A stretch of DNA of 64,000 nt from Bryobacterales bacterium (GTDB lineage Bacteria > Acidobacteriota > Terriglobia > Bryobacterales > Bryobacteraceae). Below the pieces are notes generated by a model. It worked only from the letters and a program-made list of their open reading frames with translations. It made no database searches and had not been told where the DNA came from. Of the stretch, positions 25,592 to 33,994 are shown piece by piece. Where the stretch lies: contig JADZBH010000041.1 in assembly GCA_020852175.1 (NCBI GenBank), positions 62,001-126,000 on the forward strand. Direction: 5' to 3'. Both the position numbers and the translations under genes were made by a program. Numbering within the stretch: the first letter of the stretch is position 1; each line of letters begins with the position of its first letter.

Positions 25592-28500
25592 CTAATAAAC
25601 GAACCGCAGCCCGAACTGAATCTGGCGCGGCGTGTTCACCTGCTGCAACCGGATGCGTCCGAAATCCGCCGACGTCACATTGGTCTGCGGCCCGGCGAAG
25701 ATCACGTTGTTGAACGCATTGAACAGCTCCGTCCGGAAATCCAGGGCGAACCGTTCGGTGAAGGAGAACCGCTTTTCGATCAGCAGATCGAAGTTCTTGT
25801 TCCCCGGCGCCCGCACGTCGGACAGGTTCCGCGCCGCGTTGCCGAAGGTGAATTGAGGCGACCGCGCGAAGGCGTTGGGATTGAACCACAACGCGCCGTC
25901 CTCCAGCGTGGGATTGCCGGTGCTGGCCCGCTCGCCCGTGGCATCCGGCCGCTGGCCTCCCCCGAACGAGTTCGAGTTGTTCGGTCCCGTCACCTGCACG
26001 GGCGTCCCGTTGTCGAAGGTGTAGTACATGGCCGTCGACCAGCCGCCCAGCACGCGCGCCATCACGCCGCTGTTCATGTGGGGTTTGCCCACGCCGAACG
26101 GCAACTCATATCGCAGGCTCAGACGCACCACGTCCGGAATGTCATAGAAACTCACCGAACGGTCGCAGGAGAAGCAGTTGCTGCTATTGAATCCCCCCGC
26201 GCCGAGGAAGCCGCCGAAGTCGCCCACGTTATCGATCAGCTTGGAATGCGTCCAGGCGAACAGCAGCGCCAGGCCGTCGGCGAACCGCCGCTCCACGCGC
26301 ATCTGCATCGCGTGATAGGTGGAGTGTCCCACCGGGGCCTGGCTCGCCCCCATGCCCGTGAACTGCGGATAGGGACGCAACAACTGCCCGCGCTGCACGG
26401 TGCTGCGGCTCAACGTCGAGGTCGAGTCGGTGATCAGCCCGAAGAACGGGTTGGCGACAGTGGCGTTCAATGCCGTGCCCATCGACAGATACTGGTCCGG
26501 CAACTGGTCGTACTGCACGCCGCTCGGCAGGGCCACGCCGGACGAACCGGCATAGCCCACCTCGATCACCGTCTGCCAGGGCAACTGCCGTTGTATGTCG
26601 AGCGACCACTGCATCTGATACGGCAACCGCTGCTGCCGCACCGGTCCGCTGATCGATTGTCCGACGTTGGTCATCAATCCTTCGCTGTTCCCCGTTGGCG
26701 GCAGGAAGCCTCCGGGCAGCGGGTTGGACAGGTTAAACAACGGCGTCACGCCGTCCGGTTGGGCCACGAGCGAGGAGGTGGTTCGAGTGAAGCCGAGCGA
26801 CAGGTCCGTGTTCGGCACCAGTGACGATGTGAACACGCCAAAGCCTGTTCTCACGGCCGTCTTGTTGTTTACTTCCCATGCCAGGCCGATGCGCGGGTCC
26901 CAGTTCGTCTTGTCGGCGATCTGCGTCCGCCGGCCGCGGCCTCCCGTACCGACGAAACCCACGCCGCCCCGCAATCCGGACATGCCCGGCACCTTGCCAT
27001 CCAGCGGCGAAGGGCTGTCCAGGTCCAGGAACACATACTGGTTCTTGTCCTCGATGCGCGGCAGTTCCAGCGAATACCTCAACCCGAGTGTCAGGGTCAC
27101 CTTCGGCATGATCTTCCACTCATCCTGGAAGTAGCCGGCATAATACGGGTGCCTGTGGAATTCGATAGCGCGCAACTGGTAGCTCACCCCTGCCGCGCCC
27201 AACAGCAGATCCGCCAGGCCGCGTCCGGTCCGGGCGGCGGCCGCCTGCGGGTTCGGGCCGCCCGTGAAGGCGCCCGTCGCCGAGAACGCCAGCGGCGAGG
27301 ACTGGTCAATCGTTACCGGGAAGCGCCGGAAATCGAAGCCCGCCTTGAACGTGTGCTTTCCGCGCAGCATCGTCATCGACGCGCTGTACTGCCACGTCCG
27401 GGACTTCACCGCGTTGTACCCGGTGCCGGTGACGCCCATCTGCGTCAAGCCGGCAATCGAGAACCGCGGGAAGTACTTCACCCGCTGTCCGTCGATGATG
27501 TTCCGCGGGATGCCCAGCGTGGACTGGTCGAAATCCAGGCTCAACGGCGTCCGGTTCGTCTCGCTCTGCGCGAACGAGAAGTGATGCTCGAAGATCGTAC
27601 CCGCCGACAGCGCCCAGGTGTGGTTCCCGGTCCAGTTGATTCCCGGAATCCGGTTGGGCGTCTCCACGGGCGAGGCAAAATGCCCGAACACCAGCGGCTG
27701 TGCGTTTACGTTTTCAAACCAGCTATACCGGCTGAACACGGAGTGCCGGCTCGTCAACTGATGATCCACGCGAATGTCCACGCGGTCGCCGTCCAGCGCG
27801 TTGGCGCTTGCCTTGAAGTAATTGTTGACGTCGCTCAACCCCTGTCCGGCCTGGTTCGGCTGCGGGTAATAGGTCATCAGGTTCGTTCCGATCGCATTCA
27901 ACTGCGCCGAGGGAATCGCGTTCCCGGCGAAGGGCGTCCGGATGTAGCGCGTCGTGCCCGCAGGAGCCGCCGGATCCAGGGTGGTCGTCCGGGGATCGTA
28001 AATCACGAAGGGCGACCCGTTGGTGTCGCGCGACAGCGAAAAATCGCCCGTCCGCTCCCGAGCCGTCGGCACGGTTCCCGTGTAGGCGTTCAAGCTGCGC
28101 TGCCGCAGCCCTTCGTAAGCCGCGAACCAGAACGTCCGGTTCTTCCCGTTGTACAGCTTCGGAATGTACACCGGACCGCCTGCCGTGAACCCGAACTGAT
28201 TCCGCTGGAACGTCGGCTTCGACGTCAAGCCCGCCTTGTTGGAATTGAACCCCGCCGCGTCCAGCTTCGAGTTTCGCAAAAATTCGTGAAATGAGCCGTG
28301 CAGATCGTTCGTGCCGCTCTTGATGGAAAAACTCACCACGCCGCCGCCCGTCCGGCCAAACTCGGCCGCGTAAGGCGACGTGTTCACCTTGAACTCCTGC
28401 ACTGAGTCCAACATGGGCATCGCCGACACCTGGTTGTTGTATGTCCCGGTGTTGGCCGCGCCGTCAATGAGAATCTCGCTGGTGGAACCACGCCCGCCGT

Positions 28501-29041
28501 TCACGCGGAAATTGTTCGTCGTGGATTGGCTGGCCGTGTTGTCTCCCGCCAGCCGTCCCGTTGTCACGCCGGGCACGTTGGCCAGCAGCAGATACGGGTT
28601 CCGCACGTTCAGCGGAATCGAGGTAAGAAACTTGTTTTCCACCACCGTGCCGCGGTCCGAGCGTGTCGTGGTCAACAGCGGCGCCGTGTCGGCCACCGTG
28701 ATGCTCTCCCTCACCTCGCCGGTCTGCAATTGCAGGTTGATCGTGCGCGCCTGCGAAATTTCCAGACGGAAACCGTCCACGCGGGCTTCCTTGAACCCCG
28801 TGGCCGCCGCCGTCAGGTCATATAAGCCCGGAGGCACGGGAGGCAGCACATACAACCCCTCCACATTGCTCGCCGTCTCAGTTTTTACGCCGGTGTTCCG
28901 GTTCGATAACTCGATCCTGGCGCCCGGCACCAGCGCTCCGCTGGCATCGGTGATTCGTCCGGAAACCACAGGATTCTGAGCCCACGCTGAGGCCGCGGCC
29001 ACCGCGGTGAGCAGCAACAAACGAAATAAAATTGTACGCAT
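25592..29041 (-). CDS. TonB-dependent receptor, Oar-like, with carboxypeptidase regulatory-like domain
   Basis: 1149 residues from ATG 29041, with GAGGG four bases upstream. Signal peptide MRTILFRLLLLTAVAAASAWA; then a CarboxypepD_reg domain (VSGRITDASGALVPGARIEL, about 25-110); a plug domain with VNGGRGSTSEILIDGA; and a long beta barrel ending QIQFGLRFVY with the terminal aromatic expected for BAM recognition. Typical Oar-family segments include DSVQEFKVNTSPYAAEFGRTGGGVV. No canonical TonB box was picked out. These proteins are thought to import or bind oligomeric nutrients across the outer membrane. It is a single-gene unit bounded by an intrinsic terminator. Confidence 0.93.
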   Translation of the reverse strand: MRTILFRLLLLTAVAAASAWAQNPVVSGRITDASGALVPGARIELSNRNTGVKTETASNVEGLYVLPPVPPGLYDLTAAATGFKEARVDGFRLEISQARTINLQLQTGEVRESITVADTAPLLTTTRSDRGTVVENKFLTSIPLNVRNPYLLLANVPGVTTGRLAGDNTASQSTTNNFRVNGGRGSTSEILIDGAANTGTYNNQVSAMPMLDSVQEFKVNTSPYAAEFGRTGGGVVSFSIKSGTNDLHGSFHEFLRNSKLDAAGFNSNKAGLTSKPTFQRNQFGFTAGGPVYIPKLYNGKNRTFWFAAYEGLRQRSLNAYTGTVPTARERTGDFSLSRDTNGSPFVIYDPRTTTLDPAAPAGTTRYIRTPFAGNAIPSAQLNAIGTNLMTYYPQPNQAGQGLSDVNNYFKASANALDGDRVDIRVDHQLTSRHSVFSRYSWFENVNAQPLVFGHFASPVETPNRIPGINWTGNHTWALSAGTIFEHHFSFAQSETNRTPLSLDFDQSTLGIPRNIIDGQRVKYFPRFSIAGLTQMGVTGTGYNAVKSRTWQYSASMTMLRGKHTFKAGFDFRRFPVTIDQSSPLAFSATGAFTGGPNPQAAAARTGRGLADLLLGAAGVSYQLRAIEFHRHPYYAGYFQDEWKIMPKVTLTLGLRYSLELPRIEDKNQYVFLDLDSPSPLDGKVPGMSGLRGGVGFVGTGGRGRRTQIADKTNWDPRIGLAWEVNNKTAVRTGFGVFTSSLVPNTDLSLGFTRTTSSLVAQPDGVTPLFNLSNPLPGGFLPPTGNSEGLMTNVGQSISGPVRQQRLPYQMQWSLDIQRQLPWQTVIEVGYAGSSGVALPSGVQYDQLPDQYLSMGTALNATVANPFFGLITDSTSTLSRSTVQRGQLLRPYPQFTGMGASQAPVGHSTYHAMQMRVERRFADGLALLFAWTHSKLIDNVGDFGGFLGAGGFNSSNCFSCDRSVSFYDIPDVVRLSLRYELPFGVGKPHMNSGVMARVLGGWSTAMYYTFDNGTPVQVTGPNNSNSFGGGQRPDATGERASTGNPTLEDGALWFNPNAFARSPQFTFGNAARNLSDVRAPGNKNFDLLIEKRFSFTERFALDFRTELFNAFNNVIFAGPQTNVTSADFGRIRLQQVNTPRQIQFGLRFVY

Positions 29042-29400
29042 TTGACCCTCGAAGCAACAAAAAACGGAACCGGATCCCCGGCCCTGAATCTTCATTTAGT
29101 GTACTCCGCGCCCCACAAAATACAACCGGGTGCAAGTTGGAAACGGCCGGGTGCGGCCGGTGCGGGCGGGCGCCGCCGTCCCCCCCGGGATTCGCCAGCG
29201 GCGGACGGCAGTTCCATCATCCAAACAATTTCCCTATAATTGTTTCGGTAGTCTGGTGTCTCCGCGCCAGGCCGCCGATATTTTGGGATGAGGGCGTGTA
29301 CCCCCAAACGGGCGCTTCCTCCCGCCGGCCGCTTCGGCGGCGATTAGTCTACAGCGAGGCTTGCGGTGATTCCGGGGCTGGGCGACGAAGCGAGGCTACT
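29042..29400. other. Intergenic region between receptor and SPOR genes
   Basis: About 360 bases without a convincing gene. It contains the divergent start regions of both flanking genes, a perfect 8-base inverted repeat overlapping a TATAAT box (29223-29245), and a GC-rich hairpin (CCGCCG 29322-29327 with CGGCGG 29335-29340) that would lie in the leader of the SPOR gene. No tRNA or known riboswitch consensus was recognised. Confidence 0.6.
29223..29245 (+). promoter_or_regulatory. Inverted repeat overlapping a TATAAT -10 box
   Basis: AAACAATT (29223-29230), seven bases, then AATTGTTT (29238-29245) form a perfect inverted repeat. TATAAT at 29235-29240 overlaps its right arm. A poor -35 match (TTCCAT, 29212-29217) lies 17 bases upstream. 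It resembles an operator placed on a promoter, with the SPOR-protein gene starting about 155 bases downstream. Assignment to a particular regulator is not possible. Confidence 0.45.
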
Positions 29401-30051
29401 ATGCCGACAAACGAAGAAGGCGAATTTGAATTAGTGTTGGGCAACAAACAGTTGCTCAGCGTATTTTTCATTGTGGTCGTGCTGCTGGGCGTGTTCTTCA
29501 CGATGGGCTACATCGTGGGCCGCAACATGTCCCCGGCGGGCGGGCCGCAAATGGCTCAGAACGGCGTCAACACGCTGGTGGTGGAACCGTCGGCGGGAGG
29601 CGAGCCGGCACAGCCGCCCATCACACACCCCGACAAACCATCCCCGCTGACGCCTACGCCGGCTCCGGTCAGGCCGGAACCCGCGAAGCCGGAGCCTGTC
29701 AAGACAGAGCCACCCAAGCCTGAACCGCCCAAGCCCGCTCCCGTCAAGGTCGAGCCTCCAAAGCCGGTTCCGGTCAAGCCGGCGCCCGTGAAGCCCGAGC
29801 CGCCCAAACCCGCTCCCGTGAAACCGGCAGCCGGCGGCACCTACCTTCAGGTTGCCGCCACGCGCAAGGCCGACGCCGACATGATGGCGGGCGCCATCTC
29901 AAAGAAGGGCTTTCGCGTCACCATCTCCGCCGTGCCTGATTCGGACCTTTTCCGCGTCCTGGTCGGTCCGGCCGCCACGCCCGACGAACTTGGCAAGTTG
30001 CGTAATGACCTGGCCGCCATCGGCTATAAAGGCTTCCCGCGCAAAATGTAG
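29401..30051 (+). CDS. SPOR domain-containing membrane protein
   Basis: 216 residues from ATG 29401. One membrane segment at about 18-40 (LLSVFFIVVVLLGVFFTMGYIVG) follows a short acidic cytoplasmic tail. A Pro/Lys/Glu-rich linker of about 65 residues repeats PKPEP/PKPAPVK-type units. The C-terminal 70 residues form a SPOR domain (YLQVAATRKADADMMAGAI ending YKGFPRKM), which binds denuded peptidoglycan at division sites. Layout resembles FtsN and DamX. It precedes lipA by 45 bases. Confidence 0.88.
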   Translation: MPTNEEGEFELVLGNKQLLSVFFIVVVLLGVFFTMGYIVGRNMSPAGGPQMAQNGVNTLVVEPSAGGEPAQPPITHPDKPSPLTPTPAPVRPEPAKPEPVKTEPPKPEPPKPAPVKVEPPKPVPVKPAPVKPEPPKPAPVKPAAGGTYLQVAATRKADADMMAGAISKKGFRVTISAVPDSDLFRVLVGPAATPDELGKLRNDLAAIGYKGFPRKM

Positions 30052-30096
30052 GGCCGTGCGGCACGCGCGCTTTCGGCCCCCATCTACAATGGTGGT

Positions 30097-31029
30097 TTGC
30101 CGCACGCCCACCTGATCCACATCGAAAACGCGCTTCCCCCGGCGGGGTCGGCCAGGCGGGGCCGTCTGCCGGAGTGGCTCCGGAAATCCGCCGCCCATCC
30201 CGAGCCGGTCACCGCGCTCAAACGGGGCCTGCGCGAACTCCGCCTCCACACGGTGTGCGAATCCGCCCGCTGTCCCAACCTGAACGAATGTTTCCATCGC
30301 GGCCAGGCCACCTTCATGATCCTGGGCAATCTCTGCACGCGAGGTTGTGGCTTTTGCTCCGTGCCCAAGGGACTCCCGGGAAAGCACACCTTTTCCCTGG
30401 ACGCCGGCGAACCGGCTCATGTCGCCGAGATGGCTGCTCGCATGGCCCTTCGCTACGTCGTCATCACCTCGGTGAATCGAGACGACCTCCCCGACGGTGG
30501 CTCCACCCACTTCGCCGAAACCGTTCGGGCGGTCCGGCAAGCCCTCCCAGTATCCCGGGTCGAAGTCCTTACTCCGGACTTCAACGGCGATCTCTCCGCC
30601 GTCGCCCGCGTCCTCGACGCCGGCCCGCATGTGTTCAACCACAATATGGAGACCGTGGAGCGACTCTACGCGCGCGTCCGCCCGCAGGCCAACTACGGAC
30701 AGTCCCTCCGCGTCCTGGACTTCGCGCGGCGGCACGCCCCCCACGTCCTCACCAAGTCCGGGCTGATGGCCGGCCTGGGCGAGTCTCACGACGAGGTTCT
30801 GCGGCTTCTTGCCGATCTGCGCGCCCACGCCGGCTGCCATGTGGCCACCATCGGCCAGTATCTCCAGCCCTCACGCCGCTCGCTCCCGGTGGTGCGTTAC
30901 GTCCCCCCCGCCGAATTCGACTCCTGGCGCGACCATGGGCTTTCCCTCGGCTTCCGCGCCGTCTTCAGCGGACCATTCGTCCGCAGTTCGTACATGGCTG
31001 ACCACGTCAGCGCGCAGGCAGCCCTCTAA
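30097..31029 (+). CDS. lipA: Lipoyl synthase
   Basis: 310 residues from a TTG start. Auxiliary cluster ligands are C54, C59 and C65 (CESARCPNLNEC). The radical-SAM cluster ligands are C80, C84 and C87 (CTRGCGFC). The terminal RSSY motif at 296-299 supplies the serine ligand to the auxiliary cluster. LipA inserts two sulfur atoms into octanoyl groups on lipoyl domains. No lipB is adjacent. Its TAA stop shares a base with the lnt ATG (TAATG), so the two genes are coupled. Confidence 0.96.
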   Translation: MPHAHLIHIENALPPAGSARRGRLPEWLRKSAAHPEPVTALKRGLRELRLHTVCESARCPNLNECFHRGQATFMILGNLCTRGCGFCSVPKGLPGKHTFSLDAGEPAHVAEMAARMALRYVVITSVNRDDLPDGGSTHFAETVRAVRQALPVSRVEVLTPDFNGDLSAVARVLDAGPHVFNHNMETVERLYARVRPQANYGQSLRVLDFARRHAPHVLTKSGLMAGLGESHDEVLRLLADLRAHAGCHVATIGQYLQPSRRSLPVVRYVPPAEFDSWRDHGLSLGFRAVFSGPFVRSSYMADHVSAQAAL

Positions 31030-32507
31030 TGCTCGCCAACATCATTCTTGCCGCCGTCTCGGGGATCCTGCTTGTCCTCCTGCATCCCCCCTTTTCGTTC
31101 TGGTTCCTCGCGCCCCTTGCCCTCGCTCCTCTCCTGATCGCCTGCGCCCGCGAACCTCGCTGGCAAAGGAGGCTTCTGCTGGGGCTCGCCACCGGCTATA
31201 TTCACTGGTTCGGCCTCTGCCCCTGGATTCAATTCGTCCTCGAAGTCCACGGCGATATGGGCTACTGGGGCAGCCGCGGCACCTTTCTCCTGTTTTGCTT
31301 TCTGAAGGCGCTCCACTTCGCCCTGTTCGCCGCGCTCGCCGGATGGTCCATGCGCCTGCCCTGGGCGGTGCTCGCCTCGGCCGCCCTCTGGACCGGAATT
31401 GAACGCACGAACGGCCCCTTCGGCTTTGCCTGGCTCACTCTCGGCAACGCCGGCGCCGACATGGGCTTCCCCATGCGCCTGGCCCCCTTCACCGGCGTCT
31501 ACGGCCTCTCGTTTCTGTTCGCCCTCATGGCCGCCACGCTTGCCCTTGCTGTCTTGCGCCGCCCCCGCCTCCAACTGGCGCCTATCGCCCTGGTCCCCGC
31601 CCTGGCCCTGCTTCCGGAACTCCCCGTCTCCGTTGCCCCGGACCGCCAGGCCGCCGTCGTGCAATCCAACTTCGAGGAATCCCGCGCTTACTCACGCGAA
31701 GAGATGACCCGCGAGATTTCCCAACTCGCCCTGCTCACCACCAGCCAGGCCATGCAGCCCTCGCTGCCACGCCCCGACCTCCTCCTGTGGCCCGAGGTTC
31801 CCGCCCCCATCTTTTATTCCACGGACGGCGAAGCCCGCTCGGCCACCGAAGCCGTTGCCCGCACCACCCGGACGCCCTTCCTCTTCGGAGCCGTCACCTA
31901 TACCCTCGAAGGCGCCCCGCTCAACTCCGCCGTCCTGCTCGGACGCCAGGGCCAACCCCTTTCCCGCTACGACAAGATGTACCTGGTCCCCTTCGGCGAA
32001 TACGTTCCGCCGCTGTTCAGCTTCGTCAACCGCATCTCCGACGGCGCCGGCGACTACGCACCCGGCGTGAACCTCGTCGTGACGAAGCTCGACGGCCATC
32101 GCCTGGGAACCTTCATCTGTTACGAGTCCGCCTTCCCCCACTTCGTGCGTGAGTTCCCCAACGCGGGCGCCGATGTTCTCGTCAACCTCACCAATGACGG
32201 CTACTTCGGCCGCTCCGCCGCCCGCCAGCAGCACCTCCAACTCGCCCGTATGCGCGCCGCCGAAAACCGCCGCTGGATTCTACGCCCCACCAACAACGGC
32301 ATCACCGCTTCCATCGACCCCGCCGGACGTGTCGTACAGCAGTTCCCGGAGTTCGTCCGCACCTCCGGCCGCCTGGGCTTTCGCTATGTATCCGCGAAGA
32401 CCTTCTACACCCGCCACGGCGACTGGTTCGCCTGGGGATGCCTCGTGCTCGCCCTGGCTTCGGTTGTCTATGCCGCTGTCCGCCCCAACTACACCAGGCC
32501 CGGTTAG
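31029..32507 (+). CDS. lnt: Apolipoprotein N-acyltransferase
   Basis: 492 residues. About six N-terminal membrane helices and a C-terminal nitrilase-like domain. The catalytic triad is visible as E256 (LLLWPEVPAP), K316 (YDKMYLVPFGEY) and C364 (GTFICYES). A final helix (WGCLVLALASVVYAAV) anchors the C-terminus. It transfers the third acyl chain to the N-terminal cysteine of lipoproteins in the inner membrane. It is coupled to lipA by a one-base overlap. Confidence 0.95.
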   Translation: MLANIILAAVSGILLVLLHPPFSFWFLAPLALAPLLIACAREPRWQRRLLLGLATGYIHWFGLCPWIQFVLEVHGDMGYWGSRGTFLLFCFLKALHFALFAALAGWSMRLPWAVLASAALWTGIERTNGPFGFAWLTLGNAGADMGFPMRLAPFTGVYGLSFLFALMAATLALAVLRRPRLQLAPIALVPALALLPELPVSVAPDRQAAVVQSNFEESRAYSREEMTREISQLALLTTSQAMQPSLPRPDLLLWPEVPAPIFYSTDGEARSATEAVARTTRTPFLFGAVTYTLEGAPLNSAVLLGRQGQPLSRYDKMYLVPFGEYVPPLFSFVNRISDGAGDYAPGVNLVVTKLDGHRLGTFICYESAFPHFVREFPNAGADVLVNLTNDGYFGRSAARQQHLQLARMRAAENRRWILRPTNNGITASIDPAGRVVQQFPEFVRTSGRLGFRYVSAKTFYTRHGDWFAWGCLVLALASVVYAAVRPNYTRPG

Positions 32508-32532
32508 ATCCACGCGAGTATCGCAGGGGGAT

Positions 32533-32754
32533 TTACTCCCGCGAAGCCCTGTCAACCTCCGCAAGGCGCCGGACCTTCCACGCCGCCCAGTACAGGATTC
32601 CCGCATTGACGAGCGGAACGAGAAATAACAGGGATACGATTACCGCGGCGGCCTTGGTGATTCCAACCCGGCGCAGCAGTAAGAATACCGGGATCGAGTA
32701 TCCTAACACACCTACAGCGAGTAAGACGTAGACCAACTCATATCTCAACTGCAC
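32533..32754 (-). CDS. Small two-helix membrane protein, last gene of a Cys-rich peptide cassette
   Basis: 73 residues from a GTG at 32754 with AGGAG nine bases upstream. Two hydrophobic helices are clear: about residues 5-25 (LVYVLLAVGVLGYSIPVFLL) and about 34-54 (AAAVIVSLLFLVPLVNAGIL). A charged tail follows (VRRLAEVDRASRE). The frame is open further upstream to 32880, but that part overlaps the preceding gene by 92 bases. It lies 34 bases after the stop of the 262-residue exported protein on the same strand. Function unknown; a small immunity, anchor or export accessory protein would fit but is speculative. Confidence 0.6.
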   Translation of the reverse strand: MQLRYELVYVLLAVGVLGYSIPVFLLLRRVGITKAAAVIVSLLFLVPLVNAGILYWAAWKVRRLAEVDRASRE

Positions 32755-32763
32755 GACGGTGGA

Positions 32764-32768
32764 CTCCT
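32764..32768 (-). promoter_or_regulatory. Ribosome binding site supporting the GTG start at 32754
   Basis: AGGAG on the minus strand, nine bases before GTG. It decides the start of the small membrane protein, since no ATG occurs at a suitable place in that frame. Confidence 0.6.
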
Positions 32769-32788
32769 GCGGAACGAATGACGGCGTC

Positions 32789-33577
32789 CTAGTGCCTGAC
32801 TTGATTTTCCTGATAGCCGCGATCCATTCGTTCGATCGTCTCGTTTTGGAAGCACCTCGGGCACGACTCGGGCGTGACACCGCTCTTCTGGTTGACTAAA
32901 GCCTGAAGTTGAGAGGGTTTCATCTCTTTCAGGGCAGTAAGGTGAGCTTCATCGAACAGATCGGCGGGTGGAGCTTTGGCCTCGAAGGTCACGGGAACAA
33001 CGCTCAATGCCGTCTTCCAAACGCCGTCGTTGAGGGTCTCCTCGGTGAACTTCAAATCCACGCACATAAAGCCGGGAGCCCGCCAGTTGACCAGCCGCTT
33101 GCCCGGCTGCTCGGCAATCAACATTTTCGTGTGAATACCCAATATTTGCTCCTCGCCGGCCGTCTTCTCATTCGCGAACCGGCACCCGCCGGCCGCCATA
33201 AGCGCTCTCATCTGAATCGCCTCCATCTTTCTGCGCGTGAGAAAGGCCGACATGCGCGCTCCCAGTCCTTCAAAGCCGGCAGTCGCATAACCGTCCGGAC
33301 GGATCAGCAATGTCGCTATGCCAGCTTCCGGGCGGGTGGGTCTGGTAACCAGGCGGACTTCCATACCATCGCCGCGAACCGCCGTGATCCTGTCCTCGGT
33401 TACCTGGGGCCGGTCCCGACTGTCCAACGCCACCACATGTTGCCGCATGATGAATGGGGTAGTTGGAATCTGTGCCACGACTTTGGGCAGCAAAAGGTCT
33501 GTCCCTCGAAGACCGCAGTAATACGCCGCGGTCACTAGAGCGAATGCGCCGAAAAGCTTTTTCAGTTTCGTATTCAT
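32789..33577 (-). CDS. Exported or membrane-anchored protein of unknown function
   Basis: 262 residues; a very strong ribosome site (GAGGGGGG) lies just before the ATG. The N-terminus MNTKLKKLFGAFALVTAAYYCG is a signal peptide or anchor. The rest is soluble, with four cysteines beyond the N-terminus. Two of them form a CPRC motif near the C-terminus (residues about 241-244). I recognise no family. It starts nine bases after the stop of the Cys-rich peptide gene and is followed by a small membrane protein gene. The CPRC pair suggests redox or metal chemistry, perhaps on the neighbouring disulfide-rich peptide; this is conjecture. Confidence 0.75.
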   Translation of the reverse strand: MNTKLKKLFGAFALVTAAYYCGLRGTDLLLPKVVAQIPTTPFIMRQHVVALDSRDRPQVTEDRITAVRGDGMEVRLVTRPTRPEAGIATLLIRPDGYATAGFEGLGARMSAFLTRRKMEAIQMRALMAAGGCRFANEKTAGEEQILGIHTKMLIAEQPGKRLVNWRAPGFMCVDLKFTEETLNDGVWKTALSVVPVTFEAKAPPADLFDEAHLTALKEMKPSQLQALVNQKSGVTPESCPRCFQNETIERMDRGYQENQVRH

Positions 33578-33586
33578 GTTCCCCCC

Positions 33587-33862
33587 TCAACAGGAATAAC
33601 AGTCGGCCGTGATGTAGGCGCCGAGACATCCAGCGAACCAACATTGGCTGCCACTACGCGGCCAGCAGCCATTTGCGACCTGTTCGCCCGTCGCATAACA
33701 TTGCACGTGAATACAGTATTGGTAGGCTCCGCACAATTCGCTGCCGTCGTAGCAATTCAGCCAAGTGCCTCGAGTTTCCGAATACTGGCAGTATTGCTGC
33801 GCCGTGGACTGTGCCGCGCCGAACAATAGGCCAATGACACACATGAGAATCAGTTGCTTCAT
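33587..33862 (-). CDS. Small secreted cysteine-rich peptide
   Basis: 91 residues from ATG 33862. The signal peptide MKQLILMCVIGLLFGAAQSTA is cut near residue 21. The mature part is about 70 residues with ten cysteines, many aromatic residues and ends DCYSC. Ten cysteines fit five disulfides, so a small knotted secreted domain is likely. A frame extension to 33898 would start inside the promoter and is rejected. It is the first gene of a three-gene operon with its own promoter. No known family recognised. Toxin, bacteriocin-like, binding or signalling roles are all open. Confidence 0.72.
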   Translation of the reverse strand: MKQLILMCVIGLLFGAAQSTAQQYCQYSETRGTWLNCYDGSELCGAYQYCIHVQCYATGEQVANGCWPRSGSQCWFAGCLGAYITADCYSC

Positions 33863-33886
33863 TCTCGGGAATTTCCTTTCAATCGA

Positions 33887-33915
33887 AAAATACTCCAAAT
33901 AAATTTCGACGTCAA
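33887..33915 (-). promoter_or_regulatory. Sigma-70-type promoter of the Cys-rich peptide cassette
   Basis: On the minus strand TTGACG (33915-33910), a 17-base spacer, and TATTTT (33892-33887). The -35 matches consensus at five of six positions. Transcription would start near 33880, leaving a short leader with AAAGG about 12 bases before the ATG at 33862. The region is noticeably richer in A and T than its surroundings. Confidence 0.6.
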
Positions 33916-33973
33916 GGGAAATGGAATCACAAATATGCTGGTAAATCCAGCTATGTAACGTGCATTACAATCG

Positions 33974-33991
33974 GATGCCCCGCAGGGCATC
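33974..33991 (-). terminator. Hairpin after the SIS-domain gene
   Basis: GATGCCC and GGGCATC flank a four-base loop, starting three bases after the stop of the SIS gene on the minus strand. There is no strong T-run after it, so it may slow or process the transcript more than terminate it. It separates the SIS gene from the Cys-rich cassette. Confidence 0.4.
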
Positions 33992-33994
33992 AAG

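Noticed and set aside
29650-29830. Short direct repeats that could look like a CRISPR or tandem array
   Set aside because: They are in-frame codons for a Pro/Lys/Glu linker in the SPOR protein, without uniform spacers.
33863-33898. A longer start for the Cys-rich peptide
   Set aside because: The extension begins inside the -10 region of the likely promoter and would destroy the signal peptide.
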